Source: Bradyrhizobium quebecense
GTDB lineage: Bacteria; Pseudomonadota; Alphaproteobacteria; Rhizobiales; Xanthobacteraceae
NCBI RefSeq assembly: GCF_013373795.3
Contig: NZ_CP088022.1
Location: forward strand, 1,240,001 to 1,304,000
Length of the DNA: 64,000 bases
Reading direction: 5' to 3'
How positions within the stretch are numbered: the stretch's first letter is position 1; each line of letters opens with the position of its first letter. Positions 8,826 to 16,862 of the stretch are shown in pieces. Made by a program: the position numbers and the translations under genes. The notes beneath the pieces were generated by a model. The model saw only the letters and a list, made by a program, of their open reading frames with translations, made no database searches and had not been told where the DNA came from.

Positions 8826-10304
8826 ATGGATCAGACTGTGACCACAGCAACGCTCACCGTCCGTGGATTGACCAAGAGATTCGGCGGCTTGACCGCGGTG
8901 AAGAACCTGTCGTTCGACCTGCATCCCGGCGAGATCCTCGGCCTGATCGGGCCGAACGGCTCGGGCAAGTCGACCGCGATGAAGAGCGTGATGGGCATCG
9001 AGCGCCCGACCGCGGGCGAGGTGCTGTTCGACGGCGAGAACGTGGCCGGGCTGCCGGCGCACAAGATCGCGCGCAAGGGCTTTGGCATGGTGTTCCAGCA
9101 CTCGCGGCCGCTGAACCGGCAGACCGTGCTCGAGAACATCATGGTCGCGCTATTGCCCGACAGCCTGTTCATGCTGTTTCCCGACAAGGCGCTGACCGAG
9201 CGTGCCAGGTGGATCGCCGAACGTGTCGGCTTGGGGGCGGTGATGGATCGCCGCCCGCCGACATTGCCGTTCGCCGATCTGCGTCGGCTTGAGCTGGCGA
9301 AGGCGATCGCGCGCGACCCGAAGGTGGTGCTGGTCGATGAGCCGTTTGCTGGCCTCACCAGCGCCGAGGTCGGGGTGTTCTCGCAATTGATCCGCAGCTT
9401 CCGCGACGAGGGACGCGCGGTGATGCTGGTCGACCACAACGTCAAGAGCGTCGCAGCCCTGGTCGACCGTGTGCTTGCGATGTATCTCGGCGAGGAGATC
9501 ACGACCGGCCGCGCCGAGGACGTGATGAAGAACGAGACCGTGCGGCGGGTCTATCTCGGCGGCGCGATCGAGACCCATGCGCGGCCCGAGACCTCGTTCA
9601 AGGACAAGGTGCCGCTGCTGCAGGTCGAGAATGTCAGCGTGCATTACGGCAAGGCGCAGGCGCTGGAGAACGTCTCGATCCACGTCCATGAGGGCGAGTT
9701 CGTCTCGATCGTCGGCCTCAACGGCGCCGGCAAGACCACGCTGTTCAACACCATCTCGGGCTTCCTGCCCTATACCGGCGAGATCCTGCGCGGCGGGCAG
9801 AAGCTGCGTGGCACCGGGCCGGCCAAGATCGCCCGCTCGGGCCTCGTGCAGTGCCCGGAATCGCGCGAATTGTTCGGCGAGATGACGGTGCGGGAGAACC
9901 TCGACCTCGGCGGCCAGCACCTCGACGACGCGGCACGGGCGAAGCAGCTGGCCTGGCTGTTCGAGCTGTTCCCGATCCTGAAGGAGCGCCAGGGCCAGAT
10001 GGCGCAGACGCTGTCCGGCGGTGAGCAGCAGATGCTGGCGATCGGCCGCGCGTTGATGATGCAGCCGCAGATCCTGATCCTGGACGAGCCGACGCTCGGC
10101 CTCGCACCTGTTATCCTCGAATTGCTGTCGAAGGCGCTGGAGAAGCTGCGCCAGACCACCAAGATCACGGTGCTGCTCGGCGAGCAGAACGTGACCTTCG
10201 CGCTTCCGCATGCCGACCGCGTCTATGTGCTGGAGCACGCGCGGATCGTCTGGGAAGGCGATCCGGGCCGGTTCGCCGCGGAGGCCGGCAAGGACTTTCT
10301 CTGA
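8826..10304 (+). CDS. Fused LivG-LivF ATPase of the branched-chain amino acid type importer, 492 aa
   Basis: Cytoplasmic ATPase that powers the importer. Two complete ABC domains lie in one chain: domain 1 (about residues 9-245) has Walker A IGPNGSGKST at 41-50 and Walker B VVLVDEPFAGL; domain 2 (about 260-490) has Walker A GLNGAGKTT, signature LSGGEQQMLAIGRAL and Walker B ILILDEPTLGLAP. Domain 1 resembles LivG and domain 2 LivF, normally separate proteins. The domain 1 signature is degenerate (LPFADLRRLELAKAIA), close to the LSYGDQRRLE seen in many LivG proteins. The linker runs through residues about 240-260. I see no frameshift artefact: the frame is continuous. Confidence 0.92.
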   Translation: MDQTVTTATLTVRGLTKRFGGLTAVKNLSFDLHPGEILGLIGPNGSGKSTAMKSVMGIERPTAGEVLFDGENVAGLPAHKIARKGFGMVFQHSRPLNRQTVLENIMVALLPDSLFMLFPDKALTERARWIAERVGLGAVMDRRPPTLPFADLRRLELAKAIARDPKVVLVDEPFAGLTSAEVGVFSQLIRSFRDEGRAVMLVDHNVKSVAALVDRVLAMYLGEEITTGRAEDVMKNETVRRVYLGGAIETHARPETSFKDKVPLLQVENVSVHYGKAQALENVSIHVHEGEFVSIVGLNGAGKTTLFNTISGFLPYTGEILRGGQKLRGTGPAKIARSGLVQCPESRELFGEMTVRENLDLGGQHLDDAARAKQLAWLFELFPILKERQGQMAQTLSGGEQQMLAIGRALMMQPQILILDEPTLGLAPVILELLSKALEKLRQTTKITVLLGEQNVTFALPHADRVYVLEHARIVWEGDPGRFAAEAGKDFL

Positions 10305-10345
10305 CGCTCAAAGTTCGAAGAATAACAAGACAAGCAAGGGAGATC

Positions 10346-11590
10346 ATGATGCCAGCATATTCAACCGCCACCCGCGTGAGCCTGTTGGCCTCGGCGCTCG
10401 CGCTGTGCCTCGCGGCGCCGGCCTATGCGCAGTCCAAGGACCCGATCAAGATCGGAATCATCGCCGAGGTGCAGTCGATCGCGGGCGCGGCAACTCCGGG
10501 CGGCGCGCAGATCGCGGCCGACGAGATCAACGCCAAGGGCGGCGTGATGGGCCGCAAGATCGAGATCGTCACCTACGACAACAAGAGCTCGTCGGCGGAT
10601 TCCGTGCGCGCGTTCCAGCGTGCGGTGAGCGAGGACAAGGTTTCGGCCGTGATCGCGAGCTACATCAGCGAGGTCGTGCTGGCGCTCGAGCCGTGGGCGT
10701 CGCGGCTGAAGATGCCGCTGATCACCCCCGGCGCCGCCTCGAACGAGATCACCAAGGCGATCCACAACGACTATGAGAAGAACAAGTACACCTTCCACGG
10801 CTACCTGACCTCGGCCGCGCAGGCGCAGCTCGTCTGCGACGCGGCCAAGGAGCTGCTGGTCGATCAGCTCAAGTTCAAGTCGGTGGCGATCATGAGCGAG
10901 GACGCGGCGTGGACCAAGCCGCTCGACATCGGCTACGAGGCCTGCCTGCCCAAGGCCGGCCTGAAGGTCGTCGAGCACATCCGCTTCTCGCCCGACACCA
11001 CGGACTTCACGCCGATCTTTAACAAGATGGAAGCCGCCAAGCCCGACGTGATCGTCACCGGCATCTCCCATGTCGGCGTGCAGCCGACGGTGCAGTGGAA
11101 GAACCAGCAGGTGCCGATCCCGATGTTCGGCATCAGCGCGCAGGCGCTGAGCCCGACCTTCTGGGGCGACACCAACGGCGCGGCCGAAGGCGTGCCCTCG
11201 CTCGCGGTGGCGACGCCCGACGTCGCGGTGACGCCGAAGACAAAGCCGTTCGCGGCCGCCTTCAAGGCCAAGTTCGGCACGCCGCCGGCCTATACCGGCT
11301 ACACCGCCTATGACGAGGTCTACATCATTGCGGAAGCGATCCAGCGCGCCGGCTCGACCGATCCGGACAAGATGGTCACCGAGCTCGAGAAGACCGACTT
11401 CGATGGCACGATCGGCAAGATCCAGTTCTACGGCAAGAACGACGAGTTCACCCACGGCATCAAGTCCGGCCCGGGTGCCGTCACCGGCCTTGTGTTCCAG
11501 TGGCAGGGCGGCAAGCAGATCACGGTCTGGCCGAAGGCGATCGCGGAAGGGAAGCTGAAGTTTCCGGATTTTGTGAAGCTGTCGCAGTAA
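10346..11590 (+). CDS. Second paralogous ABC substrate-binding protein, LivJ/LivK type, 414 aa
   Basis: Periplasmic receptor, clearly a duplicate of the protein encoded at 5671: long identical blocks include RAFQRAV, SYISEVVLALEPWASRLK, NDYEKNKYTFHGYLTSAA-like segments and SHVGVQPTVQWKNQQVPIP. A signal peptide ends AYA at about residue 28. The paralogues differ mainly in the last third (for example SAQALSPTFWGDTNGAAEG here against SSQATNETFGKDTNDAAEG), so they may bind related but different ligands. It lies 41 bp after the fused ATPase gene on the same strand, closing the operon. Confidence 0.92.
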   Translation: MMPAYSTATRVSLLASALALCLAAPAYAQSKDPIKIGIIAEVQSIAGAATPGGAQIAADEINAKGGVMGRKIEIVTYDNKSSSADSVRAFQRAVSEDKVSAVIASYISEVVLALEPWASRLKMPLITPGAASNEITKAIHNDYEKNKYTFHGYLTSAAQAQLVCDAAKELLVDQLKFKSVAIMSEDAAWTKPLDIGYEACLPKAGLKVVEHIRFSPDTTDFTPIFNKMEAAKPDVIVTGISHVGVQPTVQWKNQQVPIPMFGISAQALSPTFWGDTNGAAEGVPSLAVATPDVAVTPKTKPFAAAFKAKFGTPPAYTGYTAYDEVYIIAEAIQRAGSTDPDKMVTELEKTDFDGTIGKIQFYGKNDEFTHGIKSGPGAVTGLVFQWQGGKQITVWPKAIAEGKLKFPDFVKLSQ

Positions 11591-11611
11591 CTGTAAAGCT
11601 CAAAGCTGCGT

Positions 11612-11733
11612 CGTCATTGCGAGGAGCGAAGCGACGAAGCAATCCATCTATCCGCGCGAGTGGAGCGATGGATTGCTTCGCTGAGCCTGTCATCCGGCGG
11701 CGCTTCGCGCCGACCGGGTGGCTCGCGATGACG
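11612..11733. repeat. Intergenic repeat element with inverted ends (about 122 bp)
   Basis: The ends CGTCATTGCGAG (11612-11623) and CTCGCGATGACG (11722-11733) are inverted with one mismatch. An inner pair, GAAGCAATCCATC and GATGGATTGCTTC (11636-11648 and about 11666-11678), forms a second stem. This GC-rich nested hairpin resembles dispersed repeats of Bradyrhizobium and Rhodopseudomonas genomes. It sits between convergent genes and could act as a terminator or mRNA stabiliser. Confidence 0.7.
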
Positions 11734-11788
11734 GCGGAGAGGTTGTCATCTTCAGTTCCCCCGCGCGAGGCAGCCGCCGCAACCCAAA

Positions 11789-13003
11789 CTACTTACGCGT
11801 CGGCGGTGCCGTCTGGATCGTCGGCGCCGCGGCCGCAAGTAGTGCGGTGCGATCGCCGTTGCGCGGCGGATAGATGCGCTGCTGGTTGATGATCTGCTTG
11901 GTGAGCTTGGCGGCGGCGCCTGACGTATGCACCTCGCGGTCCCAGCCGGTGGTGTAGAGCGCGCCCCAGGCGCCGAGATCGAGCACCGTCACATACCAGT
12001 CGATGGTGAGCGGCAGCAGCTGTTCGCCGAACAGATCCGCGACCACATTGTGGCCGGCAAACCGGCCCATCGGCCGCGCGAACTGGCACGACATCACGGT
12101 CGGATGCTCGCCATCGATCAGGCAGGCCGCGACGTCGCCGGCGGCGAATACGCGATTGAGGCCCTCGACGCGCATGCAATGGTCGACCAGGAGGCGGCCG
12201 AGCGCGTCGCGCTTCACCGGCAGCATCGCGGCGAGGGGGCTCGCGCGCATGCCGGCGCACCATACCACGGTAGCGGCCGGAATGATCTCGCCGCTATCAA
12301 GCGTGATGCTGTCGGCGCCGACGGCGCTGACCCTGACGTTCAGCCGCGTCTCGACGCCGAGGGCGGCCAGCGCCTCGTTGATGATGGGACGGCCATGCGC
12401 GCCGAACGTCGCGCCGACCACCGGATTGGGATCGATCAGGATGACGCGGTGATCGCCGGCGATGCCGGCGTGCGCGAGCTTGGCCGGCATCTCGGCCGCG
12501 GCCTCGATCCCGGTGAAGCCGGCGCCGACCACGGCCACCGTCGCGCGGGCCGGCGAGGGCGGCTGCTTGCCGAGCGTCGCCAGATGCGTGTCGAGCCGCA
12601 TCGCCGCCTGGTAGGTGTCGACGTCGAAGCCATGCGCGGCAAGGCCCGATATGGCGGGGCGGACCAGCTCGCTGCCGGTCGTCAGCACCAGCCGGTCGTA
12701 AGTCAGCGTGTCCGCGCCGGAGCTCGTCTTGACGCCGACCTCGCGCTGCGCCGGATCGATCGCCGCGACCTCGGCCACCCTATGCCTGACGCCGACCGGA
12801 TCGAGCAGGTCTTGCAGCGGCAGCGCGACATCGCCGAGATCGACCTCGTAATTGCGCACCCGGATGTTGTGATAGGCGTTGCGATCGACGACGAGAATCT
12901 CGGTGTCGTTAGCCCGCGGGCCGATCTCGTCGCGCTTGCGGGCCGCACCGAGCGCCGCCCACAGACCGGCAAAGCCGGCACCCAGCACCAGGATGCGCGC
13001 CAT
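11789..13003 (-). CDS. NAD(P)/FAD-dependent oxidoreductase, NDH-2-like, 404 aa
   Basis: Flavoprotein of the type II NADH dehydrogenase/pyridine nucleotide-disulfide family. The FAD-binding GxGxxG is at the N-terminus (ILVLGAGFAGLWAAL), the NAD(P)-binding GxGxxG is at about residues 163-175 (VAVVGAGFTGIEAAAEM), and the second FAD motif is RVFAAGDVAACL near residue 300. There is no redox-active CxxC. True NDH-2 enzymes anchor to the membrane by a C-terminal amphipathic helix, and none is obvious here, so a soluble dehydrogenase is possible. It lies downstream of the thiamine-diphosphate enzyme gene on the same strand (83-bp gap), with a hairpin over its ribosome site. Confidence 0.85.
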   Translation of the reverse strand: MARILVLGAGFAGLWAALGAARKRDEIGPRANDTEILVVDRNAYHNIRVRNYEVDLGDVALPLQDLLDPVGVRHRVAEVAAIDPAQREVGVKTSSGADTLTYDRLVLTTGSELVRPAISGLAAHGFDVDTYQAAMRLDTHLATLGKQPPSPARATVAVVGAGFTGIEAAAEMPAKLAHAGIAGDHRVILIDPNPVVGATFGAHGRPIINEALAALGVETRLNVRVSAVGADSITLDSGEIIPAATVVWCAGMRASPLAAMLPVKRDALGRLLVDHCMRVEGLNRVFAAGDVAACLIDGEHPTVMSCQFARPMGRFAGHNVVADLFGEQLLPLTIDWYVTVLDLGAWGALYTTGWDREVHTSGAAAKLTKQIINQQRIYPPRNGDRTALLAAAAPTIQTAPPTRK

Positions 13004-13005
13004 CT

Positions 13006-13032
13006 CTCCCTCCGATCTCGGATCGGAGGGAG
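13006..13032 (-). promoter_or_regulatory. 12-bp perfect hairpin covering the Shine-Dalgarno of the NDH-2-like gene
   Basis: On the minus strand CTCCCTCCGATC pairs perfectly with GATCGGAGGGAG around a 3-base loop, ending two bases before the ATG at 13003. The downstream arm contains the purine-rich GGAGGGAG that would be the ribosome site, so the folded RNA would hide it. It also lies in the gap after the upstream gene (stop at 13086). There is no T-run, so terminator function is less likely. Confidence 0.6.
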
Positions 13033-13085
13033 CTTGCCCGTGCAGGCGAGGTCAAATCAAGTGGGTGAGGGCGTGTGAGGTGCCC

Positions 13086-14720
13086 TCACGTCCCCGGCCG
13101 CGACACCTCGGTCTCCTTGCTGGTGATGAATTCCAGCAGCACCGGCACGCCTTCCCTGGTCTTCTGGATGCCGCGCTTGATCGCGGGGATGATGTCTTCG
13201 GGCTTGATCACCCGCTCGCCATAGCCGCCGAAGGCCCGGGCCATCGCGGCGTAGTCGCCGGAGATGTCGGTCGAACGGTATTTCTCGGTCGAAATCGGCA
13301 TCACCTTCAATTCGATCGCCATCGAGAAATTGTTGAGCAGGATCGACATGATCGGAATCCGCTCACGCACCGCGGTCTCGAAATCCATCCCCGTGAAGCC
13401 GATCGCGGCGTCGCCCCAGACATTGATGCAGAGCTTGTCCGGTTTTGCCAGCTTGGCGCCCATCGCAAGACCAAGCCCGTAGCCGAGCTGCGTGGTCTTG
13501 CCCCAGCCGATATAGGACAGCGGCTCGACCGATTTCCAGAACGGCGACAGCTGATCGCGCGGGCTGCCGGCGTCGTGGGTGATGATGGTGTTGTGGAGGT
13601 CGACGGTGTGCTGCAGATCCCACAGCACGCGGTAGGGATTGAGCGGCGCGTCGTTATGCGTGAGCTTCGGCATCCATTTGACAAGCCATTCCTTGTGGGA
13701 GGCGGCGATCTCTTCAGTGACCACGCTGGCGTTGCGGTCCGCGGTCACGGTCTTGCCGATCTCCTCAAGCAGCGCGTCGAGGACGAGGCCGGCGTCGCCG
13801 ACGAGCCCGATTGTGGCCTCGACATCCTTGTTGAGGTGGTTCGGATCGAGCGTCGAATGGATGATGGTCTTGCCCTTCGGCATTGCGATCCCGAACGACG
13901 TCTCGGTGAAGGAGCAGCCGATGCCGAAGATCACGTCCGCTTCGCCGAGAAATTTCGGCACCGCGCGCGGCACGGCCAGGCCGCCGGAGCCGAGCGACAG
14001 CGGATGCGTCTCGGGGAATGACGACTTGCCGCCGAGGCTCGTGGTGACCGGGATCGCGAGCCGCTCGGCGAGGCGCTTCAGCTGCGGCCAGGCTTTCGCA
14101 TAGTGGACGCCCTGGCCGGCATAGATCACCGGACGCTTGGCGTTGACGAGCAGGGTTGCGGCTTCCTTCACATGGACGGGATCGGCGCCATAGCGGGTGC
14201 GCAGCACCGGTGTGTAGTTCAGGGGCTCCGGCGCCTCCTCGTTCCACATGTCGGCGGGGATCTCGACGATCACCGGCCCGCCGCGGCCGTTCTTCAATTT
14301 GGTGAAGGCGCGGCGGAAGATGTTGCAGACCTCAGCGGCGATGTTGATCGGCTCCGAGGATTTCGAGAACGCCTTCATCGCCTGGCTGGAATTGAAGTTC
14401 GGATCGATGTTGGCAAGCCGGCGCGCATAACCCATCGGTAGCACCAGGACGGGTACGGATTCGCCGTAGCACTGCGCGACGCCGCCCATCGCGTTCTCGG
14501 CGCCCGGTCCGTGCTGCATGCAGAACGCGCCGATCTTCTCGCCCGAGGTGACGCGGGAGATTGCGTCCGCCATGTGCACGCCGATGCGCTCCTGGCGTAC
14601 CATCACGGGGCGGATGTCCGCGCTGGCGGCGTATTCGATCAGATGGTTGACCGGGTAGCCCGTGAGGATCTCGATCCCCTCGCGCTTCATGATTTCCGCG
14701 ATCGCGGTGCCGAGCTTCAT
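13086..14720 (-). CDS. Thiamine-diphosphate-dependent enzyme, acetolactate synthase-like, 544 aa
   Basis: Member of the acetolactate synthase/benzoylformate decarboxylase superfamily. The N-terminal pyrimidine-binding domain has the conserved glutamate in MVRQERIGVHMADA, followed by CMQHGPGAENAMGG. A central domain follows, and the C-terminal ThDP-binding domain carries GDAAIGFTGMDFETA followed about 25 residues later by LLNNFSMA (the GD...NN motif). The start is the ATG at 14720, behind GGGAG; the open frame extends upstream to 14858 but that part shows no conservation-like features. No acetolactate synthase small subunit is nearby, so I do not call it ilvB; the substrate is unknown. Confidence 0.88.
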   Translation of the reverse strand: MKLGTAIAEIMKREGIEILTGYPVNHLIEYAASADIRPVMVRQERIGVHMADAISRVTSGEKIGAFCMQHGPGAENAMGGVAQCYGESVPVLVLPMGYARRLANIDPNFNSSQAMKAFSKSSEPINIAAEVCNIFRRAFTKLKNGRGGPVIVEIPADMWNEEAPEPLNYTPVLRTRYGADPVHVKEAATLLVNAKRPVIYAGQGVHYAKAWPQLKRLAERLAIPVTTSLGGKSSFPETHPLSLGSGGLAVPRAVPKFLGEADVIFGIGCSFTETSFGIAMPKGKTIIHSTLDPNHLNKDVEATIGLVGDAGLVLDALLEEIGKTVTADRNASVVTEEIAASHKEWLVKWMPKLTHNDAPLNPYRVLWDLQHTVDLHNTIITHDAGSPRDQLSPFWKSVEPLSYIGWGKTTQLGYGLGLAMGAKLAKPDKLCINVWGDAAIGFTGMDFETAVRERIPIMSILLNNFSMAIELKVMPISTEKYRSTDISGDYAAMARAFGGYGERVIKPEDIIPAIKRGIQKTREGVPVLLEFITSKETEVSRPGT

Positions 14721-15043
14721 GACGCTCACTCCCTTTGGATGCGGCCGGTTCGTTCCGGCCTCGTTGTCGTCCTGTCCGATAAAGGAACAGGATTCCGCCG
14801 CGAGGGTAAAGCGCCGCCGGGGCCGGATCAGGTAGTCCTGATATGCGTTTACGCCCAATCGCGGCTTGCCGCCTTGCGGGGCGAGGACGGGATGCAGGCA
14901 GAACTAGCAGCGAGTTTCTCTGCAACCCTTAAGCGATCGTTCATCGTGTCCATCAATGGGCCGTCAACCAATGTGGCCTAGTTTTGCTGGAATATTGCTA
15001 CGGCGCGGGAGAAAAAGCCGCGGGCGTCGGACAGGAGCTTTTC
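14721..15043. other. Divergent intergenic region between the ThDP enzyme and Flp pilin genes
   Basis: About 320 bp containing the two outward-facing promoters. The only feature I can point to is a good ribosome site (AGGAG, 15032-15036) for the pilin gene. I see no RNA gene or repeat. Confidence 0.5.
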
Positions 15044-15208
15044 ATGCGCGCGTTGCTTGCAAGATTTCTGCGCGATGACGTCGGGGCTACGGCGATCGAA
15101 TACGCCATCATTGCCGGCGGCATCAGCATCGTGATCGTCGCCGGCGTCAGAGGCATCGGCACCAGTGTGAGCGGCCAGTTCACTGCCGTCACTTCGGCAT
15201 TCAAATAA
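15044..15208 (+). CDS. Flp/Fap-type pilin precursor, 54 aa
   Basis: Structural subunit of a type IVb (Tad/Flp) pilus. The short basic leader ends at G14, followed by ATAIEY, which matches the prepilin peptidase site G/xxxxEY, and then by a single hydrophobic helix (AIIAGGISIVIVAGVRGIG). Length is typical. I chose the ATG at 15044 because of AGGAG at 15032-15036 and because the leader then has normal length; the open frame begins at 14984. No cpa/tad assembly genes are in the window, so this is an orphan pilin that would rely on machinery elsewhere. Confidence 0.9.
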   Translation: MRALLARFLRDDVGATAIEYAIIAGGISIVIVAGVRGIGTSVSGQFTAVTSAFK

Positions 15209-15306
15209 TCGCCGCCGGACACGCTTCACACCTTCTGATTCAGTCGCCTCCGCCGTCTCCATTTAGCGCGCGAGCATCGCGATGCGCGCGAACATCAAAT
15301 TACAAA

Positions 15307-16067
15307 TTACGGTGACAGTGCACTAAATTTGACTTCCGTCTGCCGGACGGGCATCATGCCGTATGGCCCGTCTCGCCCGCGTCGTCGTCCCAGGTCATCC
15401 GCACCACGTCACTCAGCGCGGCAATGGCCGCGCGCAGACGTTTTTCGGGGATGGCGACTATGCGCTCTATCGCGATCTGCTCGGCGCCAATTGCGCTGCG
15501 GCCGGCGTCGAGGTGTGGGCCTGGTGCCTGATGCCAAATCACGTGCACCTCATCCTTGTGCCCTCCGATGGCGACGGGCTGCGCCGGGCGTTGGCCCGCG
15601 TGCATCGGACCTATGCCGGAACGATCCAGGGGCGGCGCAAGCGCACCGGCCATTTCTGGCAGGGCAGGTTCGGCGCCGTCGTCATGGACGAGCAGCATCT
15701 CACGGCGGCGCTGCGCTACGTGTCGTTGAACCCGGTGCGGGCGCGCCTGGTGGCGCGGGCGCAGGACTGGCGCTGGTCGAGCGTGCGAGCGCATCTTCGC
15801 GGCAAGGACGACGGCGTCACGACGCTGGCGCCGGTGCGCGATCGCTTCCCGAATTTCGCCGATCTGCTGGCATCCGAACCGGAGGCCGACCTGTTCGCTT
15901 CGCTCCGCGCCGCGGAGAGCGTCGGCAGGCCGCTCGGTGACGACCGTTTTCTCAGCCGCCTCGAACGCAAGACCGGACGAATTCTCAAGCCCGGCAAGCG
16001 CGGACCCAAGCCATCGGCCGAGGATGAAGATTGATCATCGGAAGAATTGAGTGCACTGTCACCGTAA
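15307..16067 (+). mobile_element. RAYT element: REP-associated tyrosine transposase flanked by 18-bp perfect inverted repeats
   Basis: TTACGGTGACAGTGCACT at 15307-15324 is the exact reverse complement of 16050-16067. Together they bracket a single transposase gene. A further partial copy in the left orientation, GTGACAGTGCACT followed by a similar AATTT-ACT-CCGTC tail, lies at 16584-16596. This is the layout of a domesticated IS200/IS605-like RAYT with its REP-like ends. Confidence 0.8.
15363..16034 (+). CDS. REP-associated tyrosine transposase (RAYT, Y1/HUH family), 223 aa
   Basis: Single-strand DNA transposase of the IS200-like superfamily, often single-copy and associated with REP sequences. 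The HUH motif is CLMPNHVHLILVP (H60 and H62). The probable catalytic tyrosine is Y119 in ALRYVSLNPVRARLV, the family's conserved Y..NPV block. GHFWQGRFGAVVMD is another RAYT hallmark. The C-terminal 80 residues are an extension rich in charged residues, ending KRGPKPSAEDED. The gene appears intact. Confidence 0.92.
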   Translation: MARLARVVVPGHPHHVTQRGNGRAQTFFGDGDYALYRDLLGANCAAAGVEVWAWCLMPNHVHLILVPSDGDGLRRALARVHRTYAGTIQGRRKRTGHFWQGRFGAVVMDEQHLTAALRYVSLNPVRARLVARAQDWRWSSVRAHLRGKDDGVTTLAPVRDRFPNFADLLASEPEADLFASLRAAESVGRPLGDDRFLSRLERKTGRILKPGKRGPKPSAEDED

Positions 16068-16086
16068 CACCATTGAAAGTACCTTG

Positions 16087-16533
16087 ATGGGAGTTCGTCT
16101 GCGTCTTGATTCGATATCACCAAGTTTGGCGGATTCTTTCCGAAAGGCTGACGATGAGCAACGGCGACATGCGACCTTGACAGCATGTCTCGTTGCTGTC
16201 GCGGGCACTGGCTTACAGGGAAATGAAATAGACGCCGCCGTTGACTTTCTTCGTCGTGGACGAGGAGATCAACTCGCCGTGCGGCGCAAGCTCGACTCTC
16301 TAACTGAGAAGTTCGACGAGCAATATCTCAAGCTTAGCGAAGATGCCGACGGGACAACACCAGAGGCTTTGCTCGTGTTTCGGAAGGCGAGGGCGGCAGC
16401 AGCATTGGCATTCGCGCTATCTCCTGATCCTGGACAGCTTCACGAGGCTATGTACGAAGCGATTGTTGCATCGGACGATCAAGTGGAAGCAGTGCGAGCG
16501 GCGGATGTGACGCTGAGGGGACGAAGGCATTGA
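16087..16533 (+). CDS. Hypothetical protein, 148 aa, lying between RAYT repeats
   Basis: I do not recognise a family. The ATG at 16087 gives a 148-residue soluble, charged and probably helical protein with the block AVDFLRRGRGDQLAVRRKLD and an alanine-rich helix KARAAAALAFALS; no signal peptide or membrane segment is visible. Its base composition is less GC-rich than that of its neighbours, and third positions are less biased. It lies between the right inverted repeat of the RAYT element and the third repeat copy at 16584, so it may have moved with them. An upstream in-frame start at 16051 falls inside the repeat and is less likely. Confidence 0.6.
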   Translation: MGVRLRLDSISPSLADSFRKADDEQRRHATLTACLVAVAGTGLQGNEIDAAVDFLRRGRGDQLAVRRKLDSLTEKFDEQYLKLSEDADGTTPEALLVFRKARAAAALAFALSPDPGQLHEAMYEAIVASDDQVEAVRAADVTLRGRRH

Positions 16534-16583
16534 CCTTCTGCAGCTCAAATCGACCCGCAATAAACTGCAACAGTTCAATTGCA

Positions 16584-16862
16584 GTGACAGTGCACTCAAT
16601 TTACTCCCGTCCAGCGAACGTGCACCTCCTCTGGTGCTCTCAGATGCCACGCTGGCGTCGGTGCACCGACTACATTATGAAGCTATCGGAAGGCACCCAG
16701 CAGGAGCCGCGCTGGCAGATCGCGGTCGAGCATCTGATCAACGCGGCCGGACGCGGCGCAGGCACTGCAACGTGACAAGCGTGTCATCGCGATGCAGCGC
16801 GATCCGTTCGTCGACCAGGGCATTTCGGCTCGGGATCAATCGACAATCGCAGCGCCGCGACC
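16584..16862. repeat. Third partial RAYT repeat copy, followed by non-coding sequence
   Basis: GTGACAGTGCACT at 16584-16596 matches the left RAYT end in the same orientation, and the next 15 bases are similar. The rest up to the Ku gene contains only short open frames; one, ending at 16775 with EPRWQIAVEHLINAAGRG, could be a decayed fragment of a small protein, but I cannot support a gene. Confidence 0.45.

Noticed and set aside
13086..14720. Naming the thiamine-diphosphate enzyme as acetolactate synthase (ilvB)
   Set aside because: No small subunit nearby and the sequence is only superfamily-level similar, so a specific product would be a guess.
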